DNA from: Streptomyces seoulensis
GTDB lineage: Bacteria > Actinomycetota > Actinomycetes > Streptomycetales > Streptomycetaceae
Assembly: GCA_013364255.1 (NCBI GenBank)
Contig: CP054936.1
Coordinates: 6,714,353 to 6,778,352 of the forward strand
Reading direction: 5' to 3'
DNA length: 64,000 nucleotides
The notes below the pieces were generated by a model. The model searched no databases. It worked only from the letters and a program-made list of their open reading frames with translations, and was not told the DNA's origin. Each line of letters opens with the position of its first letter. The first letter of the stretch is position 1. Made by a program: the position numbers and the translations under genes. Positions 49,135 through 58,320 of this stretch are shown here, in pieces.

Positions 49135-50102
49135 CGCGACACCCCCAGCCTGGGGTTGAGGACGGACTCGACCGCGCGCCCGCACAGCGTGAACGCCAGC
49201 GCGACGACCGCGATGGCGATGCCCGGCGGCACCAGGTACCACCAGTCGCCGGAGCTGACCGCCCCCGCCTCCCGCGCGTCCTGGAGCAGCCCGCCCCAAG
49301 AGACGACCGTCGGGTCGCCCAGCCCGAGGAAGGCGAGCGTCGCCTCGGCCAGGATCGCCGAGGAGATGATCAGGGTGGTCTGAGCGAGGACCAGCGGCAT
49401 CACGTTCGGCAGCACATGCCGGGACATGATGTGCCAGTGCCCGCCGCCGAGCGCCTTGGCGCGCTCGATGTACGGCCGGGACTCCACCGCCAGCGTCTGC
49501 GCCCGCACCAGCCGCGCGGTGGTCGGCCAGGTGGTGACGCCGATGGCGAGCACGACCGTGCCGAGCGAGCGCGACAGCACGGTGGCCAGCGCGATGGCGA
49601 GCACCAGCGTCGGCATCACCAGGAACCAGTCGGTGACCCGCATCAGCACCGTGGCGTACCAGCCGCGGAAGTGGCCCGCCGTGATCCCGATGACCGCGCC
49701 GATCGCCACCGACAGCACCGCCGCCAGCAGCCCCACCAGCAGCGACACCCGTGATCCCCAGATCACCAGCCCCAGCAGGTCGCGCCCGAACTGGTCGGTG
49801 CCGAGCGGGAAGTGACCGCTCGGGCTCTGCAGGGGCTGCCCCGGCGCGGCCGTCACGCTCGCCACGTCCGACCCGACGGTCAGCGGCGCGGTGAGCGCGA
49901 CCAGCGCGAACAGCACCAGCGCGGCCAGCCCGACCACGCCCGCGCGGTGTGTGCGGAACGCGCGCCAGAAGCGGGCGGCGGAGGCCCGCCGGCGCTGCCA
50001 GGAGAGCGCGCGCGGGCCCGGGCCCGGGGCGGCCCCGTCGGCCCCATCGGCCCCGGCCGCCCCGGTGGGCTCGGCGGCCTCGGTGGTCTCGGCACTCGTC
50101 AT
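49131..50102 (-). CDS. Peptide-type ABC transporter permease (DppC-like)
   Basis: 323-residue membrane permease. An Ala/Gly-rich cytoplasmic leader of about 35 residues precedes the DppC-specific N-terminal helix (GVVGLALVLFALVALTAPL-like) and FPLGTDQFGRDLL. The binding-protein-dependent transport domain contains ERAKALGGGHWHIMSRHVLP as the EAA loop. ATG at 50102 overlaps the dppB-like stop by 4 bp. Confidence 0.92.
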   Translation of the reverse strand: MTSAETTEAAEPTGAAGADGADGAAPGPGPRALSWQRRRASAARFWRAFRTHRAGVVGLAALVLFALVALTAPLTVGSDVASVTAAPGQPLQSPSGHFPLGTDQFGRDLLGLVIWGSRVSLLVGLLAAVLSVAIGAVIGITAGHFRGWYATVLMRVTDWFLVMPTLVLAIALATVLSRSLGTVVLAIGVTTWPTTARLVRAQTLAVESRPYIERAKALGGGHWHIMSRHVLPNVMPLVLAQTTLIISSAILAEATLAFLGLGDPTVVSWGGLLQDAREAGAVSSGDWWYLVPPGIAIAVVALAFTLCGRAVESVLNPRLGVSR

Positions 50103-51175
50103 CGGCCCACCCTCGGATCGAGCAGCGGATACAGCAGGTCGGCGAGGGTGTTCATGATGATCACCGCCGCGGCGAAGACGAAGAACAGCCCCTGCACCAG
50201 CGGCAGGTCGGGCACGCTCAGCGCCTGGTAGAACAGTCCGCCGAGCCCCGGCCAGGAGAAGACCGTCTCGACCAGGATGACGCCCGCCACGGTCCGCCCG
50301 AGGTTGACGAAGATCAGCGTCACGGTCGGCAGCATGGCGTTCGGCACGGCGTGCCGGCGCCTGACCAGATCGTCGCGCAGCCCCTTGGCCCGCGCGGTGG
50401 TCAGATAGTCGCCGCCCATCTCGTCCAGCAGCGCCGACCGGGTGACCAGCAGCGTCTGCCCGTACTCCACCGCGACCAGCGTCACCACCGGCAGCACCAG
50501 ATGGTGGACGACGTCCACGACGTAGGCGAAGCCCTCCTTGCCGCCCGACTCCATGCCCCCGGTCGGGAACAGGCCCGGGACCGGGCCCGCGCCGACCGAC
50601 AGCACGATGATCAGCAGCAGCCCCAGCCAGAACGACGGGATGGAGTACAGGGTCAGCGCGAGACCGGTGTGGAACCGGTCGCCGAGCCGGCCGTGCCGCC
50701 ACGCCGAGCGGGTGCCGAGGAAGACGCCCAGCGCCGTGTAGAGGACGAAGGCCGTGCCGGTGAGCAGCAGCGTGTTCGGCAGCGCCTCGGTGATCTTGTC
50801 GGTGACCGGCACGTGGAACTGGTACGAGGTGCCCAGGTCCCCGGTGAGGGCCTTGCCGCAGTACTGCGTGAACTGCCGCCACATCGGCAGGTCGAGGCCG
50901 AACTCCCGCCGGTAGGCGGCGATCTGCTCGGCCGAGACCGGGCGGCCCCCGGTCATGAACTTCACCGGGTCGCCCGGGATCAGCCGGAACAGGAAGAAAC
51001 TGGTGACGAGCACGGCCAGCAGCGAGACGGCGGCGCCGCCCAGCTTGCCGGCCACGTAGCGGGCGTACCCGGCGCCGGGGCGGCCGGACCGGGCGCGCCC
51101 GGCCGCGGCCGGACCGGAACCGCCCGGGCCGGCGACGGCCGTGTCCAGGGCCGAGGGTGTCGCTTCAGCGGTCAT
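50099..51175 (-). CDS. Peptide-type ABC transporter permease (DppB-like)
   Basis: 358-residue permease. After a Gly/Ala/Arg-rich leader of about 50 residues the typical DppB start appears (LLAVLVTSFFLFRLIPGDPV). The EAA loop is TTARAKGLRDDLVRRRHAVP. About six membrane segments. ATG at 51175 is 12 bp from the binding-protein stop, so the junction is close but not overlapping. Confidence 0.92.
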   Translation of the reverse strand: MTAEATPSALDTAVAGPGGSGPAAAGRARSGRPGAGYARYVAGKLGGAAVSLLAVLVTSFFLFRLIPGDPVKFMTGGRPVSAEQIAAYRREFGLDLPMWRQFTQYCGKALTGDLGTSYQFHVPVTDKITEALPNTLLLTGTAFVLYTALGVFLGTRSAWRHGRLGDRFHTGLALTLYSIPSFWLGLLLIIVLSVGAGPVPGLFPTGGMESGGKEGFAYVVDVVHHLVLPVVTLVAVEYGQTLLVTRSALLDEMGGDYLTTARAKGLRDDLVRRRHAVPNAMLPTVTLIFVNLGRTVAGVILVETVFSWPGLGGLFYQALSVPDLPLVQGLFFVFAAAVIIMNTLADLLYPLLDPRVGR

Positions 51176-51187
51176 CGGTACGCGTCC

Positions 51188-53092
51188 CTACTCGCGGTCT
51201 TCCGCGGTGGACCGGCGGCGCACCGCGAAGAGCACCGCGAGCCCGCCGAGGACGACGACCCCGGCGACGATCCCGATCACGACGCCGGTGGACGTGCCGC
51301 CGCCGGAGGAGCCGTCGGAGTCGGCCGGCACCGCCGACCACCAGCTCCAGTAGCCGTCCTGGCCGTAGATGTTGCCCGCGGCGGACGGCATGGTGGTGAT
51401 CGACTTGATCTGGTCCGTGCGGTAGGCCTCGACCGCGTTCGGATAGGCCATGACGTTCATGTATCCCAGGTCGTACAGCCGCGACTCCATCTGCTTGACG
51501 AGGTCCGCCCGTTTGGCGGGGTCGTACTCGGCGAGCTGCCGGGCGTACAGGTCGTCGTACGTCTTGTCGCAGATGAAGTTGTCGGTGGCCCCGGTGTCCT
51601 TCGGGGTCTGCGGGCGGGCGGCGCAGGTGTGGATGGAGAGCACGAAGTCGGGGTCGGGGTTGACCGACCAGCCGTCGAAGGCGAGGTCGTACTTGCCGGC
51701 CAGCCACGGGTCGGTCACGTTGTCCAGGCAGTCGAGGCTGACCCCGACGCCGATCTTGCCCCACCACTCCTGGAGGTATTTCCCGACCGCCTTGTCGTTC
51801 GGGTCGGTGGCGTGGCACAGCACGCGGTAGTTCAGCGGCTTGCCGTCCTTGCCGACCCGCTTGCCGTCGGCGTTCTTCCGGTAACCCGCCTGGTCGAGCA
51901 GCTGCCCGGCCTTCGCCGGGTCGTACGCCAGGTCCTGCCCGGCGGACGGCTGCCAGTAGTACGACGAGAAGCGCGGCGGGATGTAGCCCTGGCCCTGGAC
52001 GGCGTGGCCCTGGAAGACCTTGTCGACGATCGTCCCGCGGTCCACCGCCATGAACAGCGCGTGCCGCACCCGCTCGTCCAGCAGCGAGGGGTCCCCGTCG
52101 CCGAACTTCGTGCCGTCCTTGGCCTGCGCGCCCGGGTTGGTGGCCAGCGCGTAGAAGCGGCGGCCCGGGCCCTCGTTGACGTGGATGTCCTTGTCGCCCT
52201 TGAGCGAGGCCGCCTGCGCCGGGGTGAGCGACGGCGAGCCGGCCACGAAGGAGACCTCGCCCTTGCGCAGGGCGGCCACGGCGGCGTCCTGGTCCTTGTA
52301 GTAACGGAACACCAGTTCGTCGAACTTCGGCGCGCCCCGCCAGAAGTCCTTGTTGGCCTTCAGCTTCACATAGCTGTCCGGCTTGTAGTCGGTGAGGACG
52401 AACGGCCCGTTCCCGACGATCGGGAAGCTCTTGTCGTTGTTGAACTTCGAGAAGTCCTGGACCTTCTCCCACACGTGCTTGGGCACGATCGGCACGTCGA
52501 GCGCGGTCATCGTGGCCTGCGGCTTCTTCAGCCGGATCACCAGCTGGGCGGGGCTGGGCGCGGTGACCTTCGCGAAGTTGCCGACGAAGCTGCCGTTGGC
52601 GGTGGCGGCGCCCGGGTCGGTCATCATCTTGTTGAACGTCCAGGCCGCGTCCTCGGCGGTGACCTGCTGCCCGTCCGACCACTTCGAGTCCGAGCGGATC
52701 GTGTACGTCCAGGTCAGCTTGTCCGGCGACGACTCCCACTTGGTGGCCAGACCCGGGATGGCGTGGGCGTCCTTGGGGTCGTAGTTCGTCAGGTACTCGT
52801 ACATCAGCCGGCTGACGCTGGTGCTGAGCAGCCGTACGGCCAGGAACGGGCTGAGCGAGTCGACGCTCTGCGCCACGGCCACGGTGAGCACCTTGCCGCC
52901 GTGCCCCTGCCCCTGCCCCTGTGCCTGCTCCTGCCCCTGCTGGGTGTTGCCGGCCTGTTGCGCGGCCGAGGCCGCCGGGGCCGCGAGGCCGGACGCGAGG
53001 AGGAGGGCGGCGGCGCCGGCCGCGGCGAGGAGCCGTGCTCTCCTCGGGCGGGGTCCGGTACGTCCTCTGCCGTGCTGATCTTGTGTGTTCAT
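51188..53092 (-). CDS. ABC transporter substrate-binding protein, family 5, with C-terminal membrane anchor
   Basis: 634-residue extracellular binding protein (SBP_bac_5; YEYLTNYDPKDAHAIPGLAT, WTYTIRSDSKWSDGQQVTAE). The N-terminus has a Sec-type signal ending near AASA and no lipobox Cys. Instead the C-terminus has a Ser/Gly/Thr-rich spacer and a transmembrane helix (about 604-624) followed by RRRSTAEDRE, so it should be tethered at the C-terminal end. The chosen ATG is 53092, with GAGG upstream; an in-frame start at 53113 is also possible. Substrate probably peptides; not certain. Confidence 0.92.
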   Translation of the reverse strand: MNTQDQHGRGRTGPRPRRARLLAAAGAAALLLASGLAAPAASAAQQAGNTQQGQEQAQGQGQGHGGKVLTVAVAQSVDSLSPFLAVRLLSTSVSRLMYEYLTNYDPKDAHAIPGLATKWESSPDKLTWTYTIRSDSKWSDGQQVTAEDAAWTFNKMMTDPGAATANGSFVGNFAKVTAPSPAQLVIRLKKPQATMTALDVPIVPKHVWEKVQDFSKFNNDKSFPIVGNGPFVLTDYKPDSYVKLKANKDFWRGAPKFDELVFRYYKDQDAAVAALRKGEVSFVAGSPSLTPAQAASLKGDKDIHVNEGPGRRFYALATNPGAQAKDGTKFGDGDPSLLDERVRHALFMAVDRGTIVDKVFQGHAVQGQGYIPPRFSSYYWQPSAGQDLAYDPAKAGQLLDQAGYRKNADGKRVGKDGKPLNYRVLCHATDPNDKAVGKYLQEWWGKIGVGVSLDCLDNVTDPWLAGKYDLAFDGWSVNPDPDFVLSIHTCAARPQTPKDTGATDNFICDKTYDDLYARQLAEYDPAKRADLVKQMESRLYDLGYMNVMAYPNAVEAYRTDQIKSITTMPSAAGNIYGQDGYWSWWSAVPADSDGSSGGGTSTGVVIGIVAGVVVLGGLAVLFAVRRRSTAEDRE

Positions 53093-53246
53093 GGCTCGGT
53101 GACCTCGCGTCATCGCACGCGCGGGGCGGGGTGCGCCCCGCGCGGGGCGGGCTTCGAACAGATGTGAACAGGCCGAAACGGAGTGGAAGGGCGTGAACGA
53201 GCTGGAAGGACCTTGATCGGGTGGCGCGCCGGCGGAATGAAGTGAG

Positions 53247-53290
53247 TGTCTATCAGCGGCAGTCTGCGCGCGTCAACGGTTTGCCAAACC
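53247..53290 (-). promoter_or_regulatory. Candidate promoter and operator of the peptide ABC operon
   Basis: On the minus strand, TTGACG (53276-53271), an 18-bp spacer, then TAGACA (53252-53247) resemble a sigma-HrdB promoter. Directly upstream of the -35 is the perfect inverted repeat GGTTTG-C-CAAACC (53278-53290), a possible regulator site. Confidence 0.5.
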
Positions 53291-53411
53291 CCATGTGGCC
53301 TGCGGAAACAACGAGTTGACCACGATGTTGCTCCCATTGGTCGAGACCACTGACGCCCTCCTGGTGAGGGCGTGGCGGCGTGTTTTCGCCGTTCTGCCCG
53401 CGCACGTGCGA

Positions 53412-53442
53412 AGGCCCGCGCCGTCAAGGACGGCGCGGGCCT
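53412..53442 (-). terminator. Hairpin terminator of the EspI-like gene
   Basis: AGGCCCGCGCCGTC (53412-53425) pairs perfectly with GACGGCGCGGGCCT (53429-53442) around a 3-nt loop, about 70 bp beyond the EspI-like stop. Confidence 0.85.
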
Positions 53443-53514
53443 GGGAATCACCCGGTTGCCGCTGGGCGGCGGCGGTCGGGTGCTCGTTCCGGTGCTCGGT
53501 CTGGTGCTTTCGGG

Positions 53515-56500
53515 CTACTGCTGCGGGTGCTGCGGGGCAGGGGGCGGCGGGGTCTGGCCGCTCTGGCTGTCCTGGGCGGGCTGCGGCGGGTAGGGCCGGC
53601 CGGGTTGTCCCGGCTCGCCGGGCTGTGCGTACGGCTGGGGCTGCGGTTGCGGCTGGGCCGCGAACTGGCCGGGAGCCGGCGGCTGACCGGGGTACGGCTG
53701 GCCCGGGTACGGCTGGGCCTGCCCCGGAGGCATCGGCTGCTGGCCGGGTTGCTGGGGGTAGGGCTGCTGGCCGGGCTGCTGGAGGTAGGGCGACTGTCCG
53801 GTCTGGCCCGGCTGTCCCTGCTGCTGGGGCGGCTGGCCGGGCTGCGCGTACGGCTGCCCGTACGGCTGCGGCTGTGCCGGGGCCTGGGGTGCGAACTGGC
53901 CCGGCGCGGGCTGGCCGGGTTGTCCGGGCTGGCCCGGATACCCGGTCTGGCCCTGCTGGCCCTGCTGGTCCGGGGCGGAGGGTTGGCCGTACTGCCCCGG
54001 TTGGCCGTACGGGGCCGGCTGTCCGGGCTGGCCGGAGTAGGGGGTCTGTGCGGGCTGGCCCGGCATGGGCTGTCCGGGCTGGGCCGGGTAGGGCTGCTGG
54101 GCCGGGTAACCCTGGCCCGGCTGGCCGGCGTAGGGCTGCTGACCGGGGTAGGGCTGGCCCGGCATCGGCTGGCCCGGCGCGGACTGGCCCGGCATCGGCG
54201 GGGCCGCCACCGGGGGCGGGTTGCCGTCCGAGGTCCACAGCCCGTGCGCCTGCTGGTGCCGGACGAAGTCCTCGGCCACCAGCGCCGCCAGCTGGAAGTA
54301 CGCCTCGCGCACCTTCGGCCGCATCATGTCGAGGTTCACCTCGGCGCCCGCCGCCAGGTGCTCGTCGAACGGCACCACGACGACCCCGCGGCAGCGCGTC
54401 TCGAAGTGGGTGACGATGTCCTCCACCTTGATCATCTTGCCGGTCTCGCGCACCCCGGAGATCACGGTGAGGGAGCGCGAGACGAGGTCGGCGTACCCGT
54501 GCGCGGACAGCCAGTCCAGCGTCGTACTGGCACTGGAGGCGCCGTCCACGGAGGGCGTGGAGATGATGATGAGCTGATCGGCGAGGTCCAGCACCCCGCG
54601 CATCGCGCTGTAGAGCAGACCGGTGCCGGAGTCGGTCAGGATGATCGGGTACTGGTTGCCCAGCACGTCGATCGCGCGCCGGTAGTCCTCGTCGTTGAAC
54701 GTCGTGGACACGGCCGGGTCGACGTCGTTGGCGATGATCTCCAGTCCGGAGGGCGCCTGCGACGTGAACCGCCGGATGTCCATGTACGAGTTGAGGTACG
54801 GGATCGCCTGCACGAGGTCGCGGATGGTGGCCCCGGTCTCCCGGCGCACCCGGCGGCCGAGCGTGCCGGCGTCCGGGTTGGCGTCGATGGCGAGGATCTT
54901 GTCCTGCCGCTCGGTCGCCAGCGTGGAGCCGAGCGCGGTCGTGGTCGTCGTCTTGCCGACGCCGCCCTTGAGGCTGATGACCGCGATCCGGTAGCAGGAC
55001 AGCACCGGCGTACGGATCAGCTCCAGTTTGCGCTGTCGCTCGGCCTCCTCCTTCTTGGCGCCGATCCGGAAGCGCGAGCCGGCCGCGGCCGGACGGGTGC
55101 TGCGCGCCTTCTGCTTCTTGTTGTTGAGCAGCCGGTCGGAGGACAGCTCCACGGCGGCCGTGTAACCGAGCGGCGCGGCACCGGGGTTGGTCGGCTGCCG
55201 CTGGTCGTGCTGGATCGGCTGCGGCCAGGCGGTACCGGTGCGGGGATCCACGGGCTGCTGCGGCGCCCACGCCTGAGGCTGCGCGGCTTGTGGCTGCGCG
55301 GCGCGGGGGTCGGCCGTCTGGGGCTGCGCGGCCCGGGGCGCGCCCTGCTGGTCGGGCGCCTGCTGGGGCGTGCCCTGCGCGTCGGTTCCCTGCTGCGGGG
55401 CTGCTTGCTGCGGGGCTGTCTGCGGGGCGGCGGTCGAGGGGTCGGCCGCCGGATCGGGGCGCGGGCCCGCGTCCGACCGGTCCTGCGGCTGCCCCTCCTG
55501 GGGAGGCTGGGGCGCGGGCGGCGGCGGGAAGCCGTAACCGCCATGCTGTGCGGGCGGGTTGGGGGTGTTCGGTTGCTGCGGGAAGCCGTAGCCACCCTGT
55601 GCCGGACCGCTCGGCGCGGGCTGCTGCGCGGCGGGCTGCGGGAAGCCGTAACCGGCGTGCTGTGCGGGCGGGTTGGGGGTGTTCGGGGGCTGCGGGAAGC
55701 CGTAGCCGCTCTGTGCCGGGCCGGTCGGCGTGGGCTGCTGCGCGGCGGGCTGCGGGAAGCCGTAACCGGCGGGCGGCGCCGGGGGAGTGGGTGTCGCGCC
55801 CTGCTGGGGGACGCCCTGCGGGTTCCACCCGGTCGGCGCGGGCTGCGGGGCCTGCGGCTGGAAGGGAGGCTGCTGAGGGGGCGCCGGAGGCTGAGCCTGC
55901 TGGGGCTGACCGGGCTGGGGCTGCGCGGGCCACTGCGCCGCGGCGGCCGGAGCGGCGGGCCGGTAGGCCGGCGGAAGCGGCGGAACCGTGTTCTGCGGCA
56001 CCGGCGGCGGCCCCCACCCCTGCGGCGTCTCCGCGACGGCGTCCTCGGCGGCCGCCGCCGGAACGGCGTCCCGCACGTCGTCCGCCGGGGCCGGGACGAC
56101 GGCGGCGTCGCCCTTGCCCCCGGCGTCAGGAGCCGGCTCGGCCACGGCGTCCCGTACGTCGTCGTCCGACCCGGCGGGCGTCGCGTCGTCCTGCGCGGCG
56201 GGCACGTCGTCGGGGACGCCGTCCGCGACCGGCGCGGCACCGGCCGACTCCTCGACGTCGCCGGCCGCGTCCGTGCCGGAGCCGTCGTCACCGTCCTCGT
56301 CGGCGCCGGACCCGGAACCGCTCCCGGCCGCCGCCGCGGCGGCGGGCTCGGCCTCGGGGACCGCCTCGGCGTCGTGCCCGCCGTCCGCCCGTACGTCCTC
56401 GCCGCCGTTCGCCCGTACGTCCTCGCCGGCCACGGCTTCCGCGTCGGCCTCGGCGGATGCACCGCCAAAGGCCGCCGCGACACCGTCCTCCGTGCCCGGA

Positions 56501-57051
56501 GCCGTACCGCCGGCCACGGCCGCCGCCTCACCGGGCCCGTCGGCGGCGCCGTCCGCGGAGCCGCTCAGGGAGCCGCTCGCGGAGTCGTCCGCCGCTCCCG
56601 GCGGCACCGCGTCCTCGCCCGCCGCCGGGTCGACGATCCCCTTCGCGGCGTCCCGCTCCGCGAACTCCCGCTTCAGCGCCGCCGCGGAGATCCGCATCGT
56701 CGCGCCGCTGACGAGGTCGCCGTTGTCGGCGGGCTCCGCGTCCGGGGCCGGAGGGGCGACGGCGGGCGGCGGCGTCCAGGCGGGCTGGAAACCGCTGCCC
56801 GGCGGCGGATCGGGCAGCTGGACCGGCGGACCGACCGGCGGGGGCGGCGGCGGGGTCGCCGGGGTGGCCGCGGCGGCCGGCGCGGACTGCTGGGCGTCGC
56901 CGCCCGAGCCCGACGAGTTCTGCGTGTACCAGGCCGGCGGGGCGTAGTCGATGGTGAACTCGCCCGTCGCCTCCACGGCGGACGCCGCGTCGGACTGGTC
57001 GTCGCCAGGCGTGGCCCAGCCCCCGCGGTTCCCGTCCCGATCGCTGTTCAC
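53515..57051 (-). CDS. EspI-like MinD/ParA ATPase with long disordered arms (type VII locus)
   Basis: 1178-residue protein. Residues 1-350 are acidic and Ala-rich, and about 350-650 Pro/Gln/Gly-rich, including two and a half copies of a 38-residue repeat with GYGFPQP. The ATPase domain (about 685-935) starts [18 protein letters not shown], with the deviant Walker A KGGVGKTT at 695-702 and [16 protein letters not shown] after it. The last 220 residues are another Pro/Gln/Gly arm with PGQPYPGQ-type repeats. This matches mycobacterial EspI (a Pro-rich MinD-like ATPase of ESX-1) in layout and lies beside eccE, eccB and mycP genes. It may couple energy or ATP level to secretion, by analogy. ATG at 57051 with AGGAGG. 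Confidence 0.85.
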   Translation of the reverse strand: MNSDRDGNRGGWATPGDDQSDAASAVEATGEFTIDYAPPAWYTQNSSGSGGDAQQSAPAAAATPATPPPPPPVGPPVQLPDPPPGSGFQPAWTPPPAVAPPAPDAEPADNGDLVSGATMRISAAALKREFAERDAAKGIVDPAAGEDAVPPGAADDSASGSLSGSADGAADGPGEAAAVAGGTAPGTEDGVAAAFGGASAEADAEAVAGEDVRANGGEDVRADGGHDAEAVPEAEPAAAAAAGSGSGSGADEDGDDGSGTDAAGDVEESAGAAPVADGVPDDVPAAQDDATPAGSDDDVRDAVAEPAPDAGGKGDAAVVPAPADDVRDAVPAAAAEDAVAETPQGWGPPPVPQNTVPPLPPAYRPAAPAAAAQWPAQPQPGQPQQAQPPAPPQQPPFQPQAPQPAPTGWNPQGVPQQGATPTPPAPPAGYGFPQPAAQQPTPTGPAQSGYGFPQPPNTPNPPAQHAGYGFPQPAAQQPAPSGPAQGGYGFPQQPNTPNPPAQHGGYGFPPPPAPQPPQEGQPQDRSDAGPRPDPAADPSTAAPQTAPQQAAPQQGTDAQGTPQQAPDQQGAPRAAQPQTADPRAAQPQAAQPQAWAPQQPVDPRTGTAWPQPIQHDQRQPTNPGAAPLGYTAAVELSSDRLLNNKKQKARSTRPAAAGSRFRIGAKKEEAERQRKLELIRTPVLSCYRIAVISLKGGVGKTTTTTALGSTLATERQDKILAIDANPDAGTLGRRVRRETGATIRDLVQAIPYLNSYMDIRRFTSQAPSGLEIIANDVDPAVSTTFNDEDYRRAIDVLGNQYPIILTDSGTGLLYSAMRGVLDLADQLIIISTPSVDGASSASTTLDWLSAHGYADLVSRSLTVISGVRETGKMIKVEDIVTHFETRCRGVVVVPFDEHLAAGAEVNLDMMRPKVREAYFQLAALVAEDFVRHQQAHGLWTSDGNPPPVAAPPMPGQSAPGQPMPGQPYPGQQPYAGQPGQGYPAQQPYPAQPGQPMPGQPAQTPYSGQPGQPAPYGQPGQYGQPSAPDQQGQQGQTGYPGQPGQPGQPAPGQFAPQAPAQPQPYGQPYAQPGQPPQQQGQPGQTGQSPYLQQPGQQPYPQQPGQQPMPPGQAQPYPGQPYPGQPPAPGQFAAQPQPQPQPYAQPGEPGQPGRPYPPQPAQDSQSGQTPPPPAPQHPQQ
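55531..55770 (-). repeat. 114-bp direct repeat inside the EspI-like gene
   Basis: Near-identical blocks begin at 55531 and 55645 and restart at 55759, each opening with GCCGTAACCG. The 114-bp period equals 38 codons and keeps the frame. The peptide alternates GYGFPQP with [10 protein letters not shown]-like and [12 protein letters not shown]-like segments. Confidence 0.88.
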
Positions 57052-57537
57052 AGTTCCTCCTGGTGTGGTCGAGCACCCTCATGCCGTGCTGGGGCGACCG
57101 TTGGCGTCCATTGGGGTCGGTCGGAAGCGGTCGCCGGCGGAACGGAACCGATCCGGCCCGCCCGGCCTCCCCCGGGGCGCCGACGGCTCAGCCGCGGGTT
57201 CTGATGTGGCGCCCGGTCCCAGCCTAATCACCACAAGCGCGCTCACGGCAGGCCCGTCCAGCCCTCCGCACCCGTCAGCGACATGACGCCGCGCCCCGGC
57301 GGGCCCGCCCGCATCCCCGGCAGCTGGTCGAAACCGGACGGAACATCACCATGGGGACGGTCGCCCACCGCACCGAAACGGCGGCCGTCGCGACGTCAAC
57401 CCGCCCGAGACAGGCGGATGAACCGGTCATCCTCACCCAATCCCGGTCACCCGCATCCCCGTTCACCACCCCGCCGCCCCGACGGCGCCCGTGCGCCCGC
57501 CCCCGCGCCCGCACCGCGCCGTCAACACCGCGACTCT
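57052..57537. other. 486-bp gap between two type VII locus genes
   Basis: No convincing gene on either strand. It should carry the promoter of the EspI-like gene (minus strand). A TTGACG occurs on the minus strand near 57396, but it is far from the start and no matching -10 is clear. Confidence 0.45.
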
Positions 57538-58320
57538 TCAGTCCATCCGCCGGGGCGTCCCCAGCAACCCGATCTCCGCGTCGGTCGGCTGCGTCATCAC
57601 GTACTGCCGGTCCCGGTCGGCGCACCACAGGGTGACCCCGTCGGGAAGCGTGGGCAGCGATTCGATGTCGGGCCGCGGCAACGCCATCGTGCGGCCCAGC
57701 TCGGTGGCCTCGTCCGGCGAGATCCGCTGCACGCCGACGAGCCGCGCCTGCCGGATCAGCCGGGGCGCCACCGGACTCAGGTACGGCAGCAGCGTCACCA
57801 CCGACTGCCAGGGTCCGGAGACCACCCGCCCGCGCGGCGGCCGCATGCCGCAGTCCCGCACCACCAGCACCGGCGTGCCCGCCGACGCGCCCTGCGGGGG
57901 CACCCGGCCCACCTCGTACACGGCCAGGCCGTTCTGCCCGCCGCCCATGGCGTGCACCATCTGCATCCACGCCTGGGGACGGCCCGTCTCCACGGCGACC
58001 CGCGCGCCGGTGGCCGCCGCGCGCAGCGCCAGCACCTGCGCCGTCCACAGGCTCCCTATCAGCACGACGTCGTAGGGCGTGGGCCGGTTGAGCCCGAGGA
58101 CGGCGGGCTGCCCCTCGGTGTCCACGCCGACGACGACGCCGTCGTCCCCGATGGGCAGCGCGAGCGAGTCCACCTGCTCGGCGGAGAGCGCGTGCCGTGC
58201 GTGCCGCGGGCCGCTCAGCCCGAGGCCGCTGCGCAGCCGGTCGCGCATCCGCGCGGCGGCGGAGGCGGACGGCCCGGCGGCGGAAGGGGAAGGGGCCGAC
58301 CGTGCGGCGGCGGCGGTCAT
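57538..58320 (-). CDS. Conserved type VII locus protein of unknown function
   Basis: 260-residue, apparently soluble protein. An Ala/Ser-rich leader precedes a globular part with ALSAEQVDSLALPIGDDGVV and VVLIGSLWTAQVLALRAAAT, which looks like a beta-strand/helix nucleotide-fold unit but has no Walker motif. Later comes LWCADRDRQYVMTQPTDAEI. The ATG at 58320 overlaps the eccE stop by 4 bp, so it is coupled to eccE. I do not recognise a named family; an ESX-locus accessory role is inferred from position. Confidence 0.78.
   Translation of the reverse strand: MTAAAARSAPSPSAAGPSASAAARMRDRLRSGLGLSGPRHARHALSAEQVDSLALPIGDDGVVVGVDTEGQPAVLGLNRPTPYDVVLIGSLWTAQVLALRAAATGARVAVETGRPQAWMQMVHAMGGGQNGLAVYEVGRVPPQGASAGTPVLVVRDCGMRPPRGRVVSGPWQSVVTLLPYLSPVAPRLIRQARLVGVQRISPDEATELGRTMALPRPDIESLPTLPDGVTLWCADRDRQYVMTQPTDAEIGLLGTPRRMD

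Larger units (their letters stand above)
53093..53514. other. Intergenic region with ABC operon promoter and EspI-side terminator
   Basis: No gene. Contains a leader of about 150 nt for the ABC operon, a candidate promoter with an adjacent palindrome, and a terminator for the EspI-like gene. Confidence 0.7.

Noticed and set aside
53380-57204. 1274-codon plus-strand frame across the EspI-like gene
   Set aside because: It is Leu/Arg/Gly-rich with no domain. The minus strand carries a clear MinD ATPase with conserved motifs.
57275-57537. Possible small gene in the gap after the EspI-like promoter
   Set aside because: Frames here lack a ribosome site, domain or steady codon bias; they look like run-ons of shadow frames.
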